Virus record (IMG/VR): IMGVR_UViG_3300023174_000036
Location: 1-64,000 of that record
Direction: 5' to 3' (one strand)
Source of the DNA: a virus
DNA: 64,000 nt
Made by a program: the position numbers and the translations under genes. Of this stretch, positions 13,387 through 21,677 are shown in pieces. Positions within the stretch are counted from its first letter, which is position 1. Each line of letters opens with the position of its first letter. The notes under the pieces were generated by a model. That model saw nothing but the letters and a program-made list of their open reading frames with translations, made no database searches and had not been told where the DNA came from.

Positions 13387-13393
13387 TATTTAT
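13387..13393 (-). promoter_or_regulatory. T4-type late promoter box overlapping a divergent start codon
   Basis: ATAAATA on the minus strand for the 12560-13366 gene; it overlaps the ATG of the divergent rightward gene at 13392. Confidence 0.6.
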
Positions 13394-13766
13394 GGCAAAA
13401 CTACGAGACAATATAGAACAACAACTACCCTTTATCAGCGTGTTAAACTACGGTGAAAACGAATACGTGGGTATCATTATAAATCAAGATCAGTTTGTTA
13501 CTAGTTTCTATGATCTAAATGCTATTCGTACACCAGAAGAAAAATCTCAATTTTTAATTATTGGCGAAGCATGGTGGTGGGAATCAAATCGACAATTTCC
13601 AATTAATATATTCTGTAGAGAACAGATATATCCATTTCAGTATGCTATCAAGACTTTTAACAGCAAAGATACACGAATATTACTTGGTCCGTGTGTTAAT
13701 TTAATGAATTTAACTGTTAAACGTGTTAAACGTAAGAGTGTACAGTTAGTCCGTAAGGTTCGTTAA
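13392..13766 (+). CDS. Conserved phage hypothetical protein (124 aa)
   Basis: The start at 13392 (MAKLRDNIEQQLPFISVLNYGENEYVG) overlaps the divergent late box. The product has a beta-rich centre (EYVGIIINQDQFVTSFYDL, FLIIGEAWWWESNRQFPINIF) and a very basic C-terminus (VKRVKRKSVQLVRKVR). It resembles a conserved protein of T4-like marine phages near replication genes; function unknown. It overlaps the convergent 13746 gene by 21 bp. Confidence 0.6.
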   Translation: MAKLRDNIEQQLPFISVLNYGENEYVGIIINQDQFVTSFYDLNAIRTPEEKSQFLIIGEAWWWESNRQFPINIFCREQIYPFQYAIKTFNSKDTRILLGPCVNLMNLTVKRVKRKSVQLVRKVR

Positions 13767-14324
13767 TTTTTCACAAATTAAATTCATCTGCACCACAACG
13801 GCCGCCGCATATGCCACCGCGTGGGCTTTCTTAAAATAATATTCATCTCCGACAGGCTTTACCCACACCTCGTCTAAAACTTTGTTCCAGTCTTGACCTA
13901 TCAAATAGCGTTTTGCAGGGCGAATCATTGCTAGTACAGCCGCAAGTTGCTCGATGGTCTTTGGTTGCATTTCTCGAAGTATTGATCCGTGTCCGTTCAC
14001 GTGAAACAGCAGATTTGAAAAGTCGTCCTGTTGCAATAAATCCCATAACGGTTCAGTCTCCAGTAATTTTTTTAAGTGCTCTTTATTTTTAACGCCTTCA
14101 TAGACGCCTACATTCAGGAAATCTATTTTAAAATATCCTCTGTCTTCTGCAGATTTATAATCAATGGTGCTTAGTCCAGTTAACGGGTTGTACGGAATAG
14201 ACGTACAATATATGCCAGTGTTATGCTTTTTAAAAATGCCATGGTCTTCTATAGCCGCAGTAACGTGTTTGAAATGTTCAAGGGCTCGTGTTCTATCTGC
14301 AAAGTCAATATCAATATCTGGCAT
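13746..14324 (-). CDS. Miniature DnaE-like polymerase III alpha fragment
   Basis: The 192-residue product reads like a condensed bacterial Pol III alpha (DnaE) core in the right order. It starts MPDIDIDFADR (DnaE PDFDVDF catalytic Asp pair), then HNTGIYCTSIPYNPLTGLSTIDY (DnaE H-x-x-G-x-V-I-x-P-x-x-L-T). Next come YFKIDFLNVG (KFDFLGL, third catalytic Asp), IEQLAAVLAMIRPAK (DnaE A-L-x-R-P-G), and KKAHAVAYAAAVVVQM (KSHAAAYALVSYQ). The PHP, tau-binding and OB parts are absent. It may be a repurposed or accessory polymerase fragment. The catalytic residues appear present, but activity is doubtful. Confidence 0.65.
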   Translation of the reverse strand: MPDIDIDFADRTRALEHFKHVTAAIEDHGIFKKHNTGIYCTSIPYNPLTGLSTIDYKSAEDRGYFKIDFLNVGVYEGVKNKEHLKKLLETEPLWDLLQQDDFSNLLFHVNGHGSILREMQPKTIEQLAAVLAMIRPAKRYLIGQDWNKVLDEVWVKPVGDEYYFKKAHAVAYAAAVVVQMNLICEKLTNLTD

Positions 14325-15019
14325 TATATATTTGATTCCTTGGCTACTTGGCGAACTAATTCAGTATCTGCTGGCAGTTTTTTAAATCTGTTTAACCAAA
14401 AAGGTATATCCATAATTGCAGTGACGGCAGTCAACTGATCGTCTGTAAATTTCTTTATCATTGCTTTACCGCTTGAACTGTTTAATACCAACCACGGACT
14501 TACTTTGCCATCTTTAATATCATAAGTGGCACGACTAAGACTCACGTAATGAAAATAATGATTCCATTGACTATTGTTGTCATCAGCCCACGACATCATG
14601 TGATTGATAGTTCGCTGTAGAGCAGTTTCTACAGTTTCCGTCCGGACCAAATTGATAACATACTTGTCGTACAACTCATCCCTGCACCAATGGTCGAGTT
14701 TGACTCCGCTGGTAACAACGTAGTCAATAAATCGGTCCGGGTACAAAGGATTAACATTACTAACAAAGCTGCCAAACTTGACAAAAGCATTGTAATAAGG
14801 GCTCCTAGCAAAATCCTCATAAGTTTTATCTTGTTTACTATTTTGCGTTTTTCTGTAAAATCTGTTATAAGTGTCATATCCCAACATCACATGTTTTTCA
14901 GTCTTAGCAAGAGATCGTCTCTTTTGCTCGCACAAATGTACAGCCAATGTTTTTTCCTTTGTAAATCCTGATTTACAAAATTGGCAAGTGTACGTTTTGT
15001 TTTCGGAACTAATTATCAT
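14324..15019 (-). CDS. Zinc-finger hypothetical protein (231 aa)
   Basis: The N-terminus has a C-x2-C-x12-H-x3/4-C finger (CQFCKSGFTKEKTLAVHLC), like C2H2 fingers found in phage replication-associated proteins. A helical, aromatic-rich domain of about 190 residues follows with no known motif. It overlaps the DnaE-like gene downstream by one base and is preceded by the 15016 gene through an ATGA overlap, so the four genes 13746-15773 form one translationally coupled run. Function unknown, probably DNA transactions by context. Confidence 0.6.
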   Translation of the reverse strand: MIISSENKTYTCQFCKSGFTKEKTLAVHLCEQKRRSLAKTEKHVMLGYDTYNRFYRKTQNSKQDKTYEDFARSPYYNAFVKFGSFVSNVNPLYPDRFIDYVVTSGVKLDHWCRDELYDKYVINLVRTETVETALQRTINHMMSWADDNNSQWNHYFHYVSLSRATYDIKDGKVSPWLVLNSSSGKAMIKKFTDDQLTAVTAIMDIPFWLNRFKKLPADTELVRQVAKESNI

Positions 15020-15492
15020 TTAATCTTTTTGGCAATAGTTGCTTCGTCATACCCGTGTCGTCTTGCTAGATCTTTAAGCTCTTTGTCTGTAGACAGTTTT
15101 GCCATAATTTCAATTTCGTCTAGTTTTTTATTAGGGTATAGTTCTTCTAAAAATTTAGATTTCTTACTACTGCCTTCTTTCTTTTTATTTCCTAACCACT
15201 GGTGAAAGAACACAGTACTCTTGTCATAACTGCACATACACAGCAACAACCATAATAACTTAGGATGTTTTTGAAGCACATTCCAATTTTTATTAAAGTA
15301 CTCGTTAACAGTTAATACAAAATGTTCTTGTACGTCTCGTTTGGAACTTTGTACATTGCTGATATAACGATTGAGAATAAAATATTCGTTCTTAAGAGCT
15401 TTGCGTTGCTCTGCATCCATCTCGTCCCATAAGGTTCGAAAGTTCATATCTACAGCCGCAAGTTTTTCTTTAAGTTCAATTTTTTCACTCAT
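15016..15492 (-). CDS. Possible clamp-loader small subunit (gp62-like)
   Basis: The 158-residue product is helical. It has FILNRYISNVQSSKRDVQ, then HPKLLWLLLCMCS and a basic QWLGNKKKEGSSKKSKFLEELYP, ending in DLARRHGYDEATIAKKIK. Length, a short I-N-R-x-(I/L)-S motif near the start and the K-x-x-K-x-S-K-F-L segment recall T4-like gp62, the small subunit of the sliding-clamp loader. The match is weak and no gp44 or gp45 is in the window. Otherwise a conserved replication-region protein. Confidence 0.4.
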   Translation of the reverse strand: MSEKIELKEKLAAVDMNFRTLWDEMDAEQRKALKNEYFILNRYISNVQSSKRDVQEHFVLTVNEYFNKNWNVLQKHPKLLWLLLCMCSYDKSTVFFHQWLGNKKKEGSSKKSKFLEELYPNKKLDEIEIMAKLSTDKELKDLARRHGYDEATIAKKIK

Positions 15493-15773
15493 AGCGGTTT
15501 ATCCTTACTAAGCCTATATATCATTATAGCACGGTCTAATGCTTTTTGTAAAGCGGGATTGGTCTTTGCTTCTCGCCGAATCTCTCCCCACAGCTTATCT
15601 TCCATTATATGTTCGCGCAATGGTCGACCATCATTTGTGCGAGGATCAGGTTTATCTTCCATTTCGTACTTATAACCAATTAGTTTGCGTTCCGTGGCAC
15701 CAAACTCTCGGGCATATACTTCATCACCGTTGCGTTCGTAAATGTAAGTAGCACCAGGTTTAAGACTGCCCAT
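15489..15773 (-). CDS. Conserved hypothetical protein (94 aa)
   Basis: The start at 15773 (MGSLKPGATYIYERNGDEVYAR) is chosen because GAGGA lies 9-13 nt upstream; a GTG at 15788 would add five residues. It overlaps the upstream 2OG-like gene by 14 bp and couples to the downstream gene by ATGA. The product has an early beta segment, a DPRTNDGRPLREHIMEDKLW middle and a terminal helix ALQKALDRAIMIYRLSK. I associate this architecture with T4-like marine phages, but no function is known to me. Confidence 0.6.
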   Translation of the reverse strand: MGSLKPGATYIYERNGDEVYAREFGATERKLIGYKYEMEDKPDPRTNDGRPLREHIMEDKLWGEIRREAKTNPALQKALDRAIMIYRLSKDKPL

Positions 15774-16404
15774 CTTGCATATCCTCACGAGGCACTAATA
15801 TTGAATCAAATGCCATAACAGTTCTATGCCCATCACCTTTCCACGGATACACAGTATGCGGAAGATGACTTGGGAATAAGATAAAAGTTCCAGGCTCCGG
15901 CGTGTATTTCCAAGTATCGTTCATTATAAACTTGGTCAAATCTTTGTTTGTAGGCAACCTAAATAAAATTTGACCATCTGAGGGTAGTCTGGCTTCATCG
16001 TAATCCGGCGCACTGATATAAATGTTACCACTTAAATTGCCGGCAGGATGTGTGTGCATTTCTTGATAGTCGCCGGCAGTTTGCCTAATGGTCCAAATGC
16101 TGGTAACTTTGGGTTGACAATATTTTAAATCTTCTACGCCAGATTGTGTGGTAATTAAATCCATATAACCCTGGCATGCTTCTTCTAACCAAGATACAAG
16201 CCACTGTACATCTACATTCAAATTGTTGGGATAAACTTGTATTTGTTGTCCGCCTCGAATACTTAAACCTGCGTTATTTGCATCATTGAGTTCAGGATGC
16301 GAATGTAACATTTCAGAAAGATTAAATATTTTACTAAACTCAACGGGACTTACAGGGCCTGCTACCACAACCGTCGGCACAAAATAAGCTATTTTTAATG
16401 TCAT
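15760..16404 (-). CDS. 2OG-Fe(II) oxygenase-like protein (TIGR02466-type), third copy
   Basis: The 214-residue product carries the same core as the two tandem copies at 7382-8475. It has VTSIWTIRQTAGDYQEMHTHPAG with the H-x-H ligands, IYISAPDYDEARLPSDGQILF, then TFILFPSHLPHTVYPW with the distal His and HRTVMAFDSI with the Arg. It is more diverged from those two than they are from each other. It probably hydroxylates an unknown substrate. It is embedded in the leftward replication run and coupled to the 16401 gene by ATGA. Confidence 0.7.
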   Translation of the reverse strand: MTLKIAYFVPTVVVAGPVSPVEFSKIFNLSEMLHSHPELNDANNAGLSIRGGQQIQVYPNNLNVDVQWLVSWLEEACQGYMDLITTQSGVEDLKYCQPKVTSIWTIRQTAGDYQEMHTHPAGNLSGNIYISAPDYDEARLPSDGQILFRLPTNKDLTKFIMNDTWKYTPEPGTFILFPSHLPHTVYPWKGDGHRTVMAFDSILVPREDMQDGQS

Positions 16405-16907
16405 AATATTTTATCCAAGTGAATGATTTCGCTTTGTCTACTAATTTCTTTAACAAAGTATGCACAGTCTGGTTTGTCTCCAAACCTTGTGGGTGTTGCT
16501 AACAATTGCCCATTCTTCATTTTAGGAAAGTACCATTTAACATCGTTATAAAAATTTACAATTTCAATCTTCTTAAACTCAACTCTAAAGCTACTAAGTG
16601 GATTAAAAATTAGTGCTTCAAAACCTCTGTCATTTAAACTGGTTAACGGAAGAATTTCAATATCAGTTGCGGCACTGCTGTCACCTACTGCTATACTCCA
16701 ATCCAACGGCATTGCTATTTCATCTTCGCCTATTCGCAAAACCATTGCTGGAGCATTAAATGATTCTAAAAAGATTAACGGCATAAAGAAAAAATCTGGT
16801 TCTTTTGCGTCACTATTATCTAACACAGCGAATCTTGTGTTTTCATCCACTTCATCTGGTAAATTATTAAGTGAAAATGTTTTGTTATCAAGTGTTAATA
16901 TTTGCAT
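16401..16907 (-). CDS. Conserved T4-like phage hypothetical protein (168 aa)
   Basis: The segments AMPLDWSIAVGD, LPLTSLNDRGFEALIFNPLSSF and KIEIVNFYNDVKWYFPKMKNG, then YFVKEISRQSE, match a protein I know as conserved in T4-like cyanophages next to the replication genes. It has no assigned function. It is beta-rich, begins at 16907 just after the UvsW stop, and couples into the 2OG-like gene by ATGA. Confidence 0.7.
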   Translation of the reverse strand: MQILTLDNKTFSLNNLPDEVDENTRFAVLDNSDAKEPDFFFMPLIFLESFNAPAMVLRIGEDEIAMPLDWSIAVGDSSAATDIEILPLTSLNDRGFEALIFNPLSSFRVEFKKIEIVNFYNDVKWYFPKMKNGQLLATPTRFGDKPDCAYFVKEISRQSEIIHLDKIL

Positions 16908-16913
16908 AATTCC

Positions 16914-18380
16914 TTATTTTTGCCAATCTGTCTTTTCAATAGTGAAAGGATATTTGGCATCCTTGTAAAATTTCTTTCGTTCTGTAAGATGCCGTTTAGC
17001 ATACTTACAAGTGGACGTAATGTCCCATATTTGGACAAAATCTTTGTCTTCTGCTTTTCTTATGCCGCGGCCAATGCTTTGAATAACTCTAGTAAACGAT
17101 TTGCCAGACTCCAGCAATACCAAGTTAAAGATCCTAGGAATATTAATACCAACAGCCGCGACACCATAGGTTGCAACAATAATTTTGTTAGTACTTGTTT
17201 TAATTTCATCATACTCCTCTTTCCTATCTTTAGTTTTGACCTCTCCAGACACAAAAACAGCATCCTCTAATTCATTAATAATAAATTTGCCTGAATCAAT
17301 TCTATTAACTAGAACCAATGTGTTGCCTGTTTGTGATATTTTTTTAATTAATTTGCTGACATAGATCATTCTATCTTCGTCAGTCACTAGATACTTTAAT
17401 TCCTCGCTATATGCGGTAAATTCAGGTAGGTCTATCAGTTGTACTATATTAACATGGCAAGTGCTTAATACGCCAATATCTTGCAGTTCATGTGCTTTGA
17501 TTCCGCCAACTACCGGGCCAAGGCTTGCAAAAATTTGTTCGTATTCGAATTTTTCTTTAGGAACAGTACCGGTTAAACCCCAACGTATAGGTGCATTGCA
17601 TAAATTTTGTGTAAGCAAATTCTTTAACACTTCGGCTTTGGCCATATGCACTTCGTCAACAATCACACATTTGACTCCGTCAAGGAATTCAGCCAGTGTT
17701 ACAATATCGTGCTCGTGATTTTTACTTTTCTTATCTAGAATATTAAGACTTTGCCATGTACAAATGGTATGTGTTTTGTTTAAATCTTTACGGTCGCCAT
17801 AGTAAACACCTACATCTAGACCCACTGCAATAAAATCTTCCTCAGTTTGCTCCACTAAACTCTTGTTAGGCACAATAGTAATTGTGCGGCCATATTTCTC
17901 AGCCAACTGACTTAGGGTTGCAGTGGTAATTGTTTTGCCAGCACCTGTGGCAATTTCTTGCAAGCTCTGTGTATTGGTTAAAAATGTATTAATTGCCGCC
18001 ACTTGATAGTCACGCAACATAATAGGTTGGCCAGCCTGCTGGTGACCTTTTGGCCATACTTTACCTTGATCGGCCCAGTATGTTTCAGTCACTGGAGTAA
18101 ACGAAATTGCGCTGGTAGTGCGTAAATCTTCTACGTCATCAACACTAATTCCCAGCTTGCTCAGTATGCCAAATATAGCTTCTAGTTGGCTGAGATAACC
18201 ATTGCCGCCGAGACCAAATAAACTAACCATGCCGTCCCACCGTCCAAGTTTAAATGCTGGATGATATCTTGCATAGGGAATTTCGTATTTAAAAGAGTTG
18301 GCTAGCTTCTTGCGAGCATCAAGTGGCAAGCCTTCTAACTTGATGTTGACTTCGTCTTTGATTATCAATTTAACTGCCAT
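16914..18380 (-). CDS. uvsW: RNA-DNA and DNA helicase UvsW
   Basis: The start at 18380 (MAVKLIIKDEVNIKLEG) is preferred over an in-frame upstream ATG inside the previous gene. The 488 residues contain an N-terminal double-stranded-DNA-binding-like domain, Q-motif region LRDYQVAAI and Walker A ATGAGKT (144-150). The DEVH box is at 242-245, with motif III LTGTVP and motif VI QSIGRGIRK. UvsW is the T4 superfamily-2 helicase that drives branch migration and R-loop removal and switches off origin replication. Length is close to the T4 protein. Confidence 0.92.
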   Translation of the reverse strand: MAVKLIIKDEVNIKLEGLPLDARKKLANSFKYEIPYARYHPAFKLGRWDGMVSLFGLGGNGYLSQLEAIFGILSKLGISVDDVEDLRTTSAISFTPVTETYWADQGKVWPKGHQQAGQPIMLRDYQVAAINTFLTNTQSLQEIATGAGKTITTATLSQLAEKYGRTITIVPNKSLVEQTEEDFIAVGLDVGVYYGDRKDLNKTHTICTWQSLNILDKKSKNHEHDIVTLAEFLDGVKCVIVDEVHMAKAEVLKNLLTQNLCNAPIRWGLTGTVPKEKFEYEQIFASLGPVVGGIKAHELQDIGVLSTCHVNIVQLIDLPEFTAYSEELKYLVTDEDRMIYVSKLIKKISQTGNTLVLVNRIDSGKFIINELEDAVFVSGEVKTKDRKEEYDEIKTSTNKIIVATYGVAAVGINIPRIFNLVLLESGKSFTRVIQSIGRGIRKAEDKDFVQIWDITSTCKYAKRHLTERKKFYKDAKYPFTIEKTDWQK

Positions 18381-19560
18381 GATTTGCCTTCGAATCCAAT
18401 ACTGGTTTAGTGTCAGTATACGACACAACCAAGTCACAACAGTTGGCATATACCATAGATTTATTATTTCGTATAGTGTCTAACACAATCACACTCATAG
18501 GAGTCCATTTATTTTTTAATAAGAATTTAGGTATCTTATTAGCTTGAATCCCTACAACAACAGTATCGTCATCTAATTGAGCGTTGTATTTGTTACTGGA
18601 TATAAGTTGATTAAATTCTTTGCCAATGCCTTGGCTATCTAATCTAAAATATATACCAACACTGTTATTGACTTTGTTTTCTTTCAATGCTGTATCTAGC
18701 ACTTTCATATTTTTATATACTATGTCGGAATCCCAATTAGGAAATACTATTAGTATAGGAGCTCTACGTAGCTCTATCAAAGAAGATATCACTTGTTTTA
18801 AACTATAGAGTTTGCTGTCTACCCATACTTTAGATGTGTTCCTGTATGCAAGTTCTCCTGCTAATGTTCCAGGTTTTTCTTCTTTATTATCAAATGTGTA
18901 CTGATATCTAAAACTTCTATCTTTGATTATCAAATGATCAATTATTGTTTCGATGCCAAGTTCACTGGTAATACTTTTGTGAAAATTTTGATTTGAAATA
19001 TTAGAAATGTCAAACCTATCCTCGACTTCTTTTCTTTCCCAGCTTTTAATTATATTTGCGTAACTAATAATTTCTTCATCTATTTCAAATTGCAACGGAG
19101 ATAATAGATCAACTAACAACATAATATTTTGTTCAGTTAATGTTGCTGTGTATCCTTTGGCAGGATGTACTTGTACAAACCCTTCTATCTTATTGGCATT
19201 GGTTTGTAATAATTTTCTTATGTTAGCCGAATATGAAAAATTAATACTCAATAACACATCACCATCAACAGTCTTAGATAGTTGTAATTTTTTATATTCT
19301 TCGACTTGTCTAAAAGAACGTGTCCATACAGGATCAACTAGTAAATCGGACATATCGTGCCAAACTGTTTGTAACGATAGTATATGTTCCTTAAATAATT
19401 TTAATATCAATTTAGATTGATTTTCGGTAATAAAATAATGAGAATTTACAGATGTTGCAAGACTACGCAATACTCTGCTATCTCTAGCAGACATTAAGTC
19501 TTCTACAGTGGGATTAGTATTATTTACAATGTCTAGTAATAGCTCGTCTATAGTTATCAT
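18370..19560 (-). CDS. Hypothetical protein co-transcribed with uvsW (396 aa)
   Basis: The start at 19560 (MITIDELLLDIVNNTNPTVEDL) is chosen over an in-frame upstream ATG because the extension is low quality. It overlaps the uvsW start by 11 bp. The product is mixed alpha/beta with a C-terminal part resembling a degenerate P-loop or helicase-like fold (APILIVFPNWDSDIVYKNM, DTVVVGIQANKIPKFLL, MSVIVLDTIRNNKS), but no Walker motif is present. Position suggests a recombination-linked role; not recognised. Confidence 0.6.
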   Translation of the reverse strand: MITIDELLLDIVNNTNPTVEDLMSARDSRVLRSLATSVNSHYFITENQSKLILKLFKEHILSLQTVWHDMSDLLVDPVWTRSFRQVEEYKKLQLSKTVDGDVLLSINFSYSANIRKLLQTNANKIEGFVQVHPAKGYTATLTEQNIMLLVDLLSPLQFEIDEEIISYANIIKSWERKEVEDRFDISNISNQNFHKSITSELGIETIIDHLIIKDRSFRYQYTFDNKEEKPGTLAGELAYRNTSKVWVDSKLYSLKQVISSLIELRRAPILIVFPNWDSDIVYKNMKVLDTALKENKVNNSVGIYFRLDSQGIGKEFNQLISSNKYNAQLDDDTVVVGIQANKIPKFLLKNKWTPMSVIVLDTIRNNKSMVYANCCDLVVSYTDTKPVLDSKANHGS

Positions 19561-19606
19561 ATGAATTATTATAACACACTTTTGTTGTTTGTCAAAGAAA
19601 ATAGAC

Positions 19607-19640
19607 AAAAAAATAGGCCTCAATATTATTTAAGGCCTAT
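19607..19640 (-). terminator. Terminator after uvsY
   Basis: AGGCCTAT/ATAGGCCT 8-bp stem (19613-19620 and 19633-19640) with 12-nt loop; on the minus strand it is followed by TTTTTTT. Ends the uvsX-uvsY transcripts before the 18370 gene. Confidence 0.85.
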
Positions 19641-19663
19641 CGGACACCTTTTGGTGGAATTAG

Positions 19664-20119
19664 TTATAAACTTGCGTCTTCCATACCGGCAATTCTTAGT
19701 TTTACAATATTAGTGATTTGCCATTGCTTCTGATCAAGACCTTTGGTAATGCCAAGCCACTTGTTGCGCAACAGTGCAAATTCATTTATAATCTTTTCAA
19801 AGTCCACAACGTCAGCTTCGCCTTCTACAAATCTTTCACAATCTCTAGAACTTAATGCCCGCTGATAATTTTCAAGATATTTTCTAAAATGACTGCTTTT
19901 TAAACGGCGTAATTCAATGTTTAGATACTCTAAGATAGCTTCGATTTCTTGCAATTGTCCAAATCTATGTTCAACAACTCCAGGAAGAGCAGCCGAAGAT
20001 TTTTCCAAATTACCAACAAGTTTGATCTCAGATTTAGCTGACATCAACTCATCTTCAAAGTGCTGAACAGCATCAGGGATATGACTAATATCCTTGGCTA
20101 TCTTAGTGTACCATCCCAT
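19664..20119 (-). CDS. uvsY: Recombination mediator UvsY
   Basis: The 151-residue helical product has the T4-like marine phage UvsY pattern: LPGVVEHRFGQLQEIEAILEY, then LRRLKSSHFRKYLENYQRALSSRD, VVDFEKIINEFALLRNKWLG and KQWQITNIVKLR. UvsY loads UvsX onto single-stranded DNA coated with gp32; all three are encoded close together here. Its start overlaps the stop of the small gene at 20119. A terminator follows. Confidence 0.8.
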   Translation of the reverse strand: MGWYTKIAKDISHIPDAVQHFEDELMSAKSEIKLVGNLEKSSAALPGVVEHRFGQLQEIEAILEYLNIELRRLKSSHFRKYLENYQRALSSRDCERFVEGEADVVDFEKIINEFALLRNKWLGITKGLDQKQWQITNIVKLRIAGMEDASL

Positions 20120-20352
20120 TAAAACTCCATTTCTTTATAATCGCGGTCGTCTTCGTCTTCGTCGTCAAGATAATAACTAATAGCTTGGTCAAGTGTATCG
20201 TCAATACCGATAGCACCTTTCATTACTTTATCACTGACGCCAAAGTCTGCAAGCAAATCAATGTATCTTTCTGCCACATTCTCTAGTTGTTTTTTATCTA
20301 GATACTCTACAAAATTTAACCAAATATCACCAATTTGTGTTTCATTCAACAT
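20119..20352 (-). CDS. Small acidic protein between uvsX and uvsY (77 aa)
   Basis: Overlaps the end of uvsX by 11 bp and abuts uvsY by one base, so it is translated within the uvsX-uvsY unit. The product (MLNETQIGDIWLNFVEYLDKK...) is helical and ends in a very acidic DDEDEDDRDYKEMEF tail. A gene of this size and composition between uvsX and uvsY is a feature I associate with T4-like marine phages. Function unknown. Confidence 0.7.
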   Translation of the reverse strand: MLNETQIGDIWLNFVEYLDKKQLENVAERYIDLLADFGVSDKVMKGAIGIDDTLDQAISYYLDDEDEDDRDYKEMEF

Positions 20353-21397
20353 GCTCTTCTGTCTCCTCAGGAATGGTAGTTGTTGTTTTAATCAAATGAA
20401 ATTTATTCATTATCATATCTAATTTATCATCTTTCCATTCTTTTCGGTAGAATTTGTGTTCTTCTCCAGTCTCGGGATCAATCCATGCAAGTCTATTACC
20501 AGACTGTTTCAATAGACCTTGTTTTTCAAACATATCTACTAGACCACTGTATGGGTTCATACCTGTACTGTATGGGATTTTAATTTGCAATGTTTCAAAA
20601 GGTTTGCTATAGCGTGTTTTCATAATCTTGCATGAAGCACGAATACCATTCACTTCTGCAACCTTGTTGCCGTCTTCGTCTTCTTTCAACTTCAATTTCT
20701 TCATAGCAACTACGATAGAACTTGCGTAAACGAATCCTTGTCCACCTGAGATTTTGTCATCTGGATCAAACATATCTTGGCTAGCGTATGTGTGGTTGGT
20801 ACATACCATTCCAACGTTGTGATTACCAAACATGTTAACACAGTTACGAACTAATGAGGTTAATGCTTTTGGCTTACGGCCCATATCACCTTTCATGTCA
20901 CCAGCTTGAAACTGGTTAATGTCAGTGGGAGTAAGCAACATACCTAGTGAGTCTATGACAAACATGACCTTAGGACGATTTTCCATTACTTTATAATCTG
21001 TCATGAATTCGTGTATCGTTTTAGCAACGTCATCAATCATGGCCATATTAAGTTTAAGTAACTTGTCTTCACTGGTGTCAACGCCAAGGTCTTTCAACCA
21101 TTGTTCGTCAAGTGCATTTTCTGTATCAATTAAGATACAGTAGATACCTTGATCTTGTGCATTCTTAATGATGTTTCCGGAACAAATATAACTTTTGCCC
21201 GCTCCGGATTCGCCAGCAAATACCGTAACTTTGCCCAACGGAACACCTTTGTTCCAGTCACCGCTAATTAGATAGTTTAGTGCAAAATTACCTGTGCTAA
21301 CCCAATCAGTTGGGTCATTAAACCCAATGCCCAAACCGTCAATTGACTTGGTCAAGGTCTTTCTAAATTTACTTAAATCAAACGCTTTAGTTGCCAT
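20342..21397 (-). CDS. uvsX: RecA-like recombinase UvsX
   Basis: The start at 21397 (MATKAFDLSKFRKTLTK) is preferred; the longer frame has 11 more residues overlapping the upstream stop. The 351 residues include Walker A GESGAGKS (62-69), Walker B VMFVIDSLG, VGMVCTNHTYASQDMF and KISGGQGFVYASS, all UvsX hallmarks. It forms filaments on single-stranded DNA and promotes strand exchange for repair and recombination-dependent replication, with UvsY and gp32. Length is close to T4 UvsX (391). Confidence 0.95.
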   Translation of the reverse strand: MATKAFDLSKFRKTLTKSIDGLGIGFNDPTDWVSTGNFALNYLISGDWNKGVPLGKVTVFAGESGAGKSYICSGNIIKNAQDQGIYCILIDTENALDEQWLKDLGVDTSEDKLLKLNMAMIDDVAKTIHEFMTDYKVMENRPKVMFVIDSLGMLLTPTDINQFQAGDMKGDMGRKPKALTSLVRNCVNMFGNHNVGMVCTNHTYASQDMFDPDDKISGGQGFVYASSIVVAMKKLKLKEDEDGNKVAEVNGIRASCKIMKTRYSKPFETLQIKIPYSTGMNPYSGLVDMFEKQGLLKQSGNRLAWIDPETGEEHKFYRKEWKDDKLDMIMNKFHLIKTTTTIPEETEEHVE

Positions 21398-21398
21398 A

Positions 21399-21611
21399 TT
21401 AAACGTCCCTATCCATTTCGCATGCTTCACGTACCAGTGAAACTACTTCATCTAGGTTGTTACACAAGATTTTAGCGTTAACATAATCGCCTTTCTTGTT
21501 GCGTCCACCTGCTTCCACCATGAAGCCATTGTCGTACATGTTAACTGTAAACGACTCATTTACTTTGGTCAATTTGTCGCCAAATGACTTTATTGTTTTT
21601 GCTGTTGCCAT
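21399..21611 (-). CDS. Small hypothetical protein (70 aa)
   Basis: Lies one base upstream of uvsX with an AGGAGAAAT site before its ATG. The product (MATAKTIKSFGDKLTKVNESFTVNMYDNGF...) has two or three beta strands (SFTVNMYDNGFMVEAGG, YVNAKILCNN) and a C-terminal helix. It is probably co-expressed with UvsX; function unknown. Confidence 0.65.
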   Translation of the reverse strand: MATAKTIKSFGDKLTKVNESFTVNMYDNGFMVEAGGRNKKGDYVNAKILCNNLDEVVSLVREACEMDRDV

Positions 21612-21677
21612 TTTATTTCTCCTAATAAAGATAACCCGGGCGTATGACTAAGTCACAGAGGCCCAAGTCGTTTGCTT

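Noticed and set aside
21626-21668. Possible terminator between uvsX-side gene and gp32
   Set aside because: The stem depends on several G-U pairs with a large loop and there is no T-run; too weak to report.
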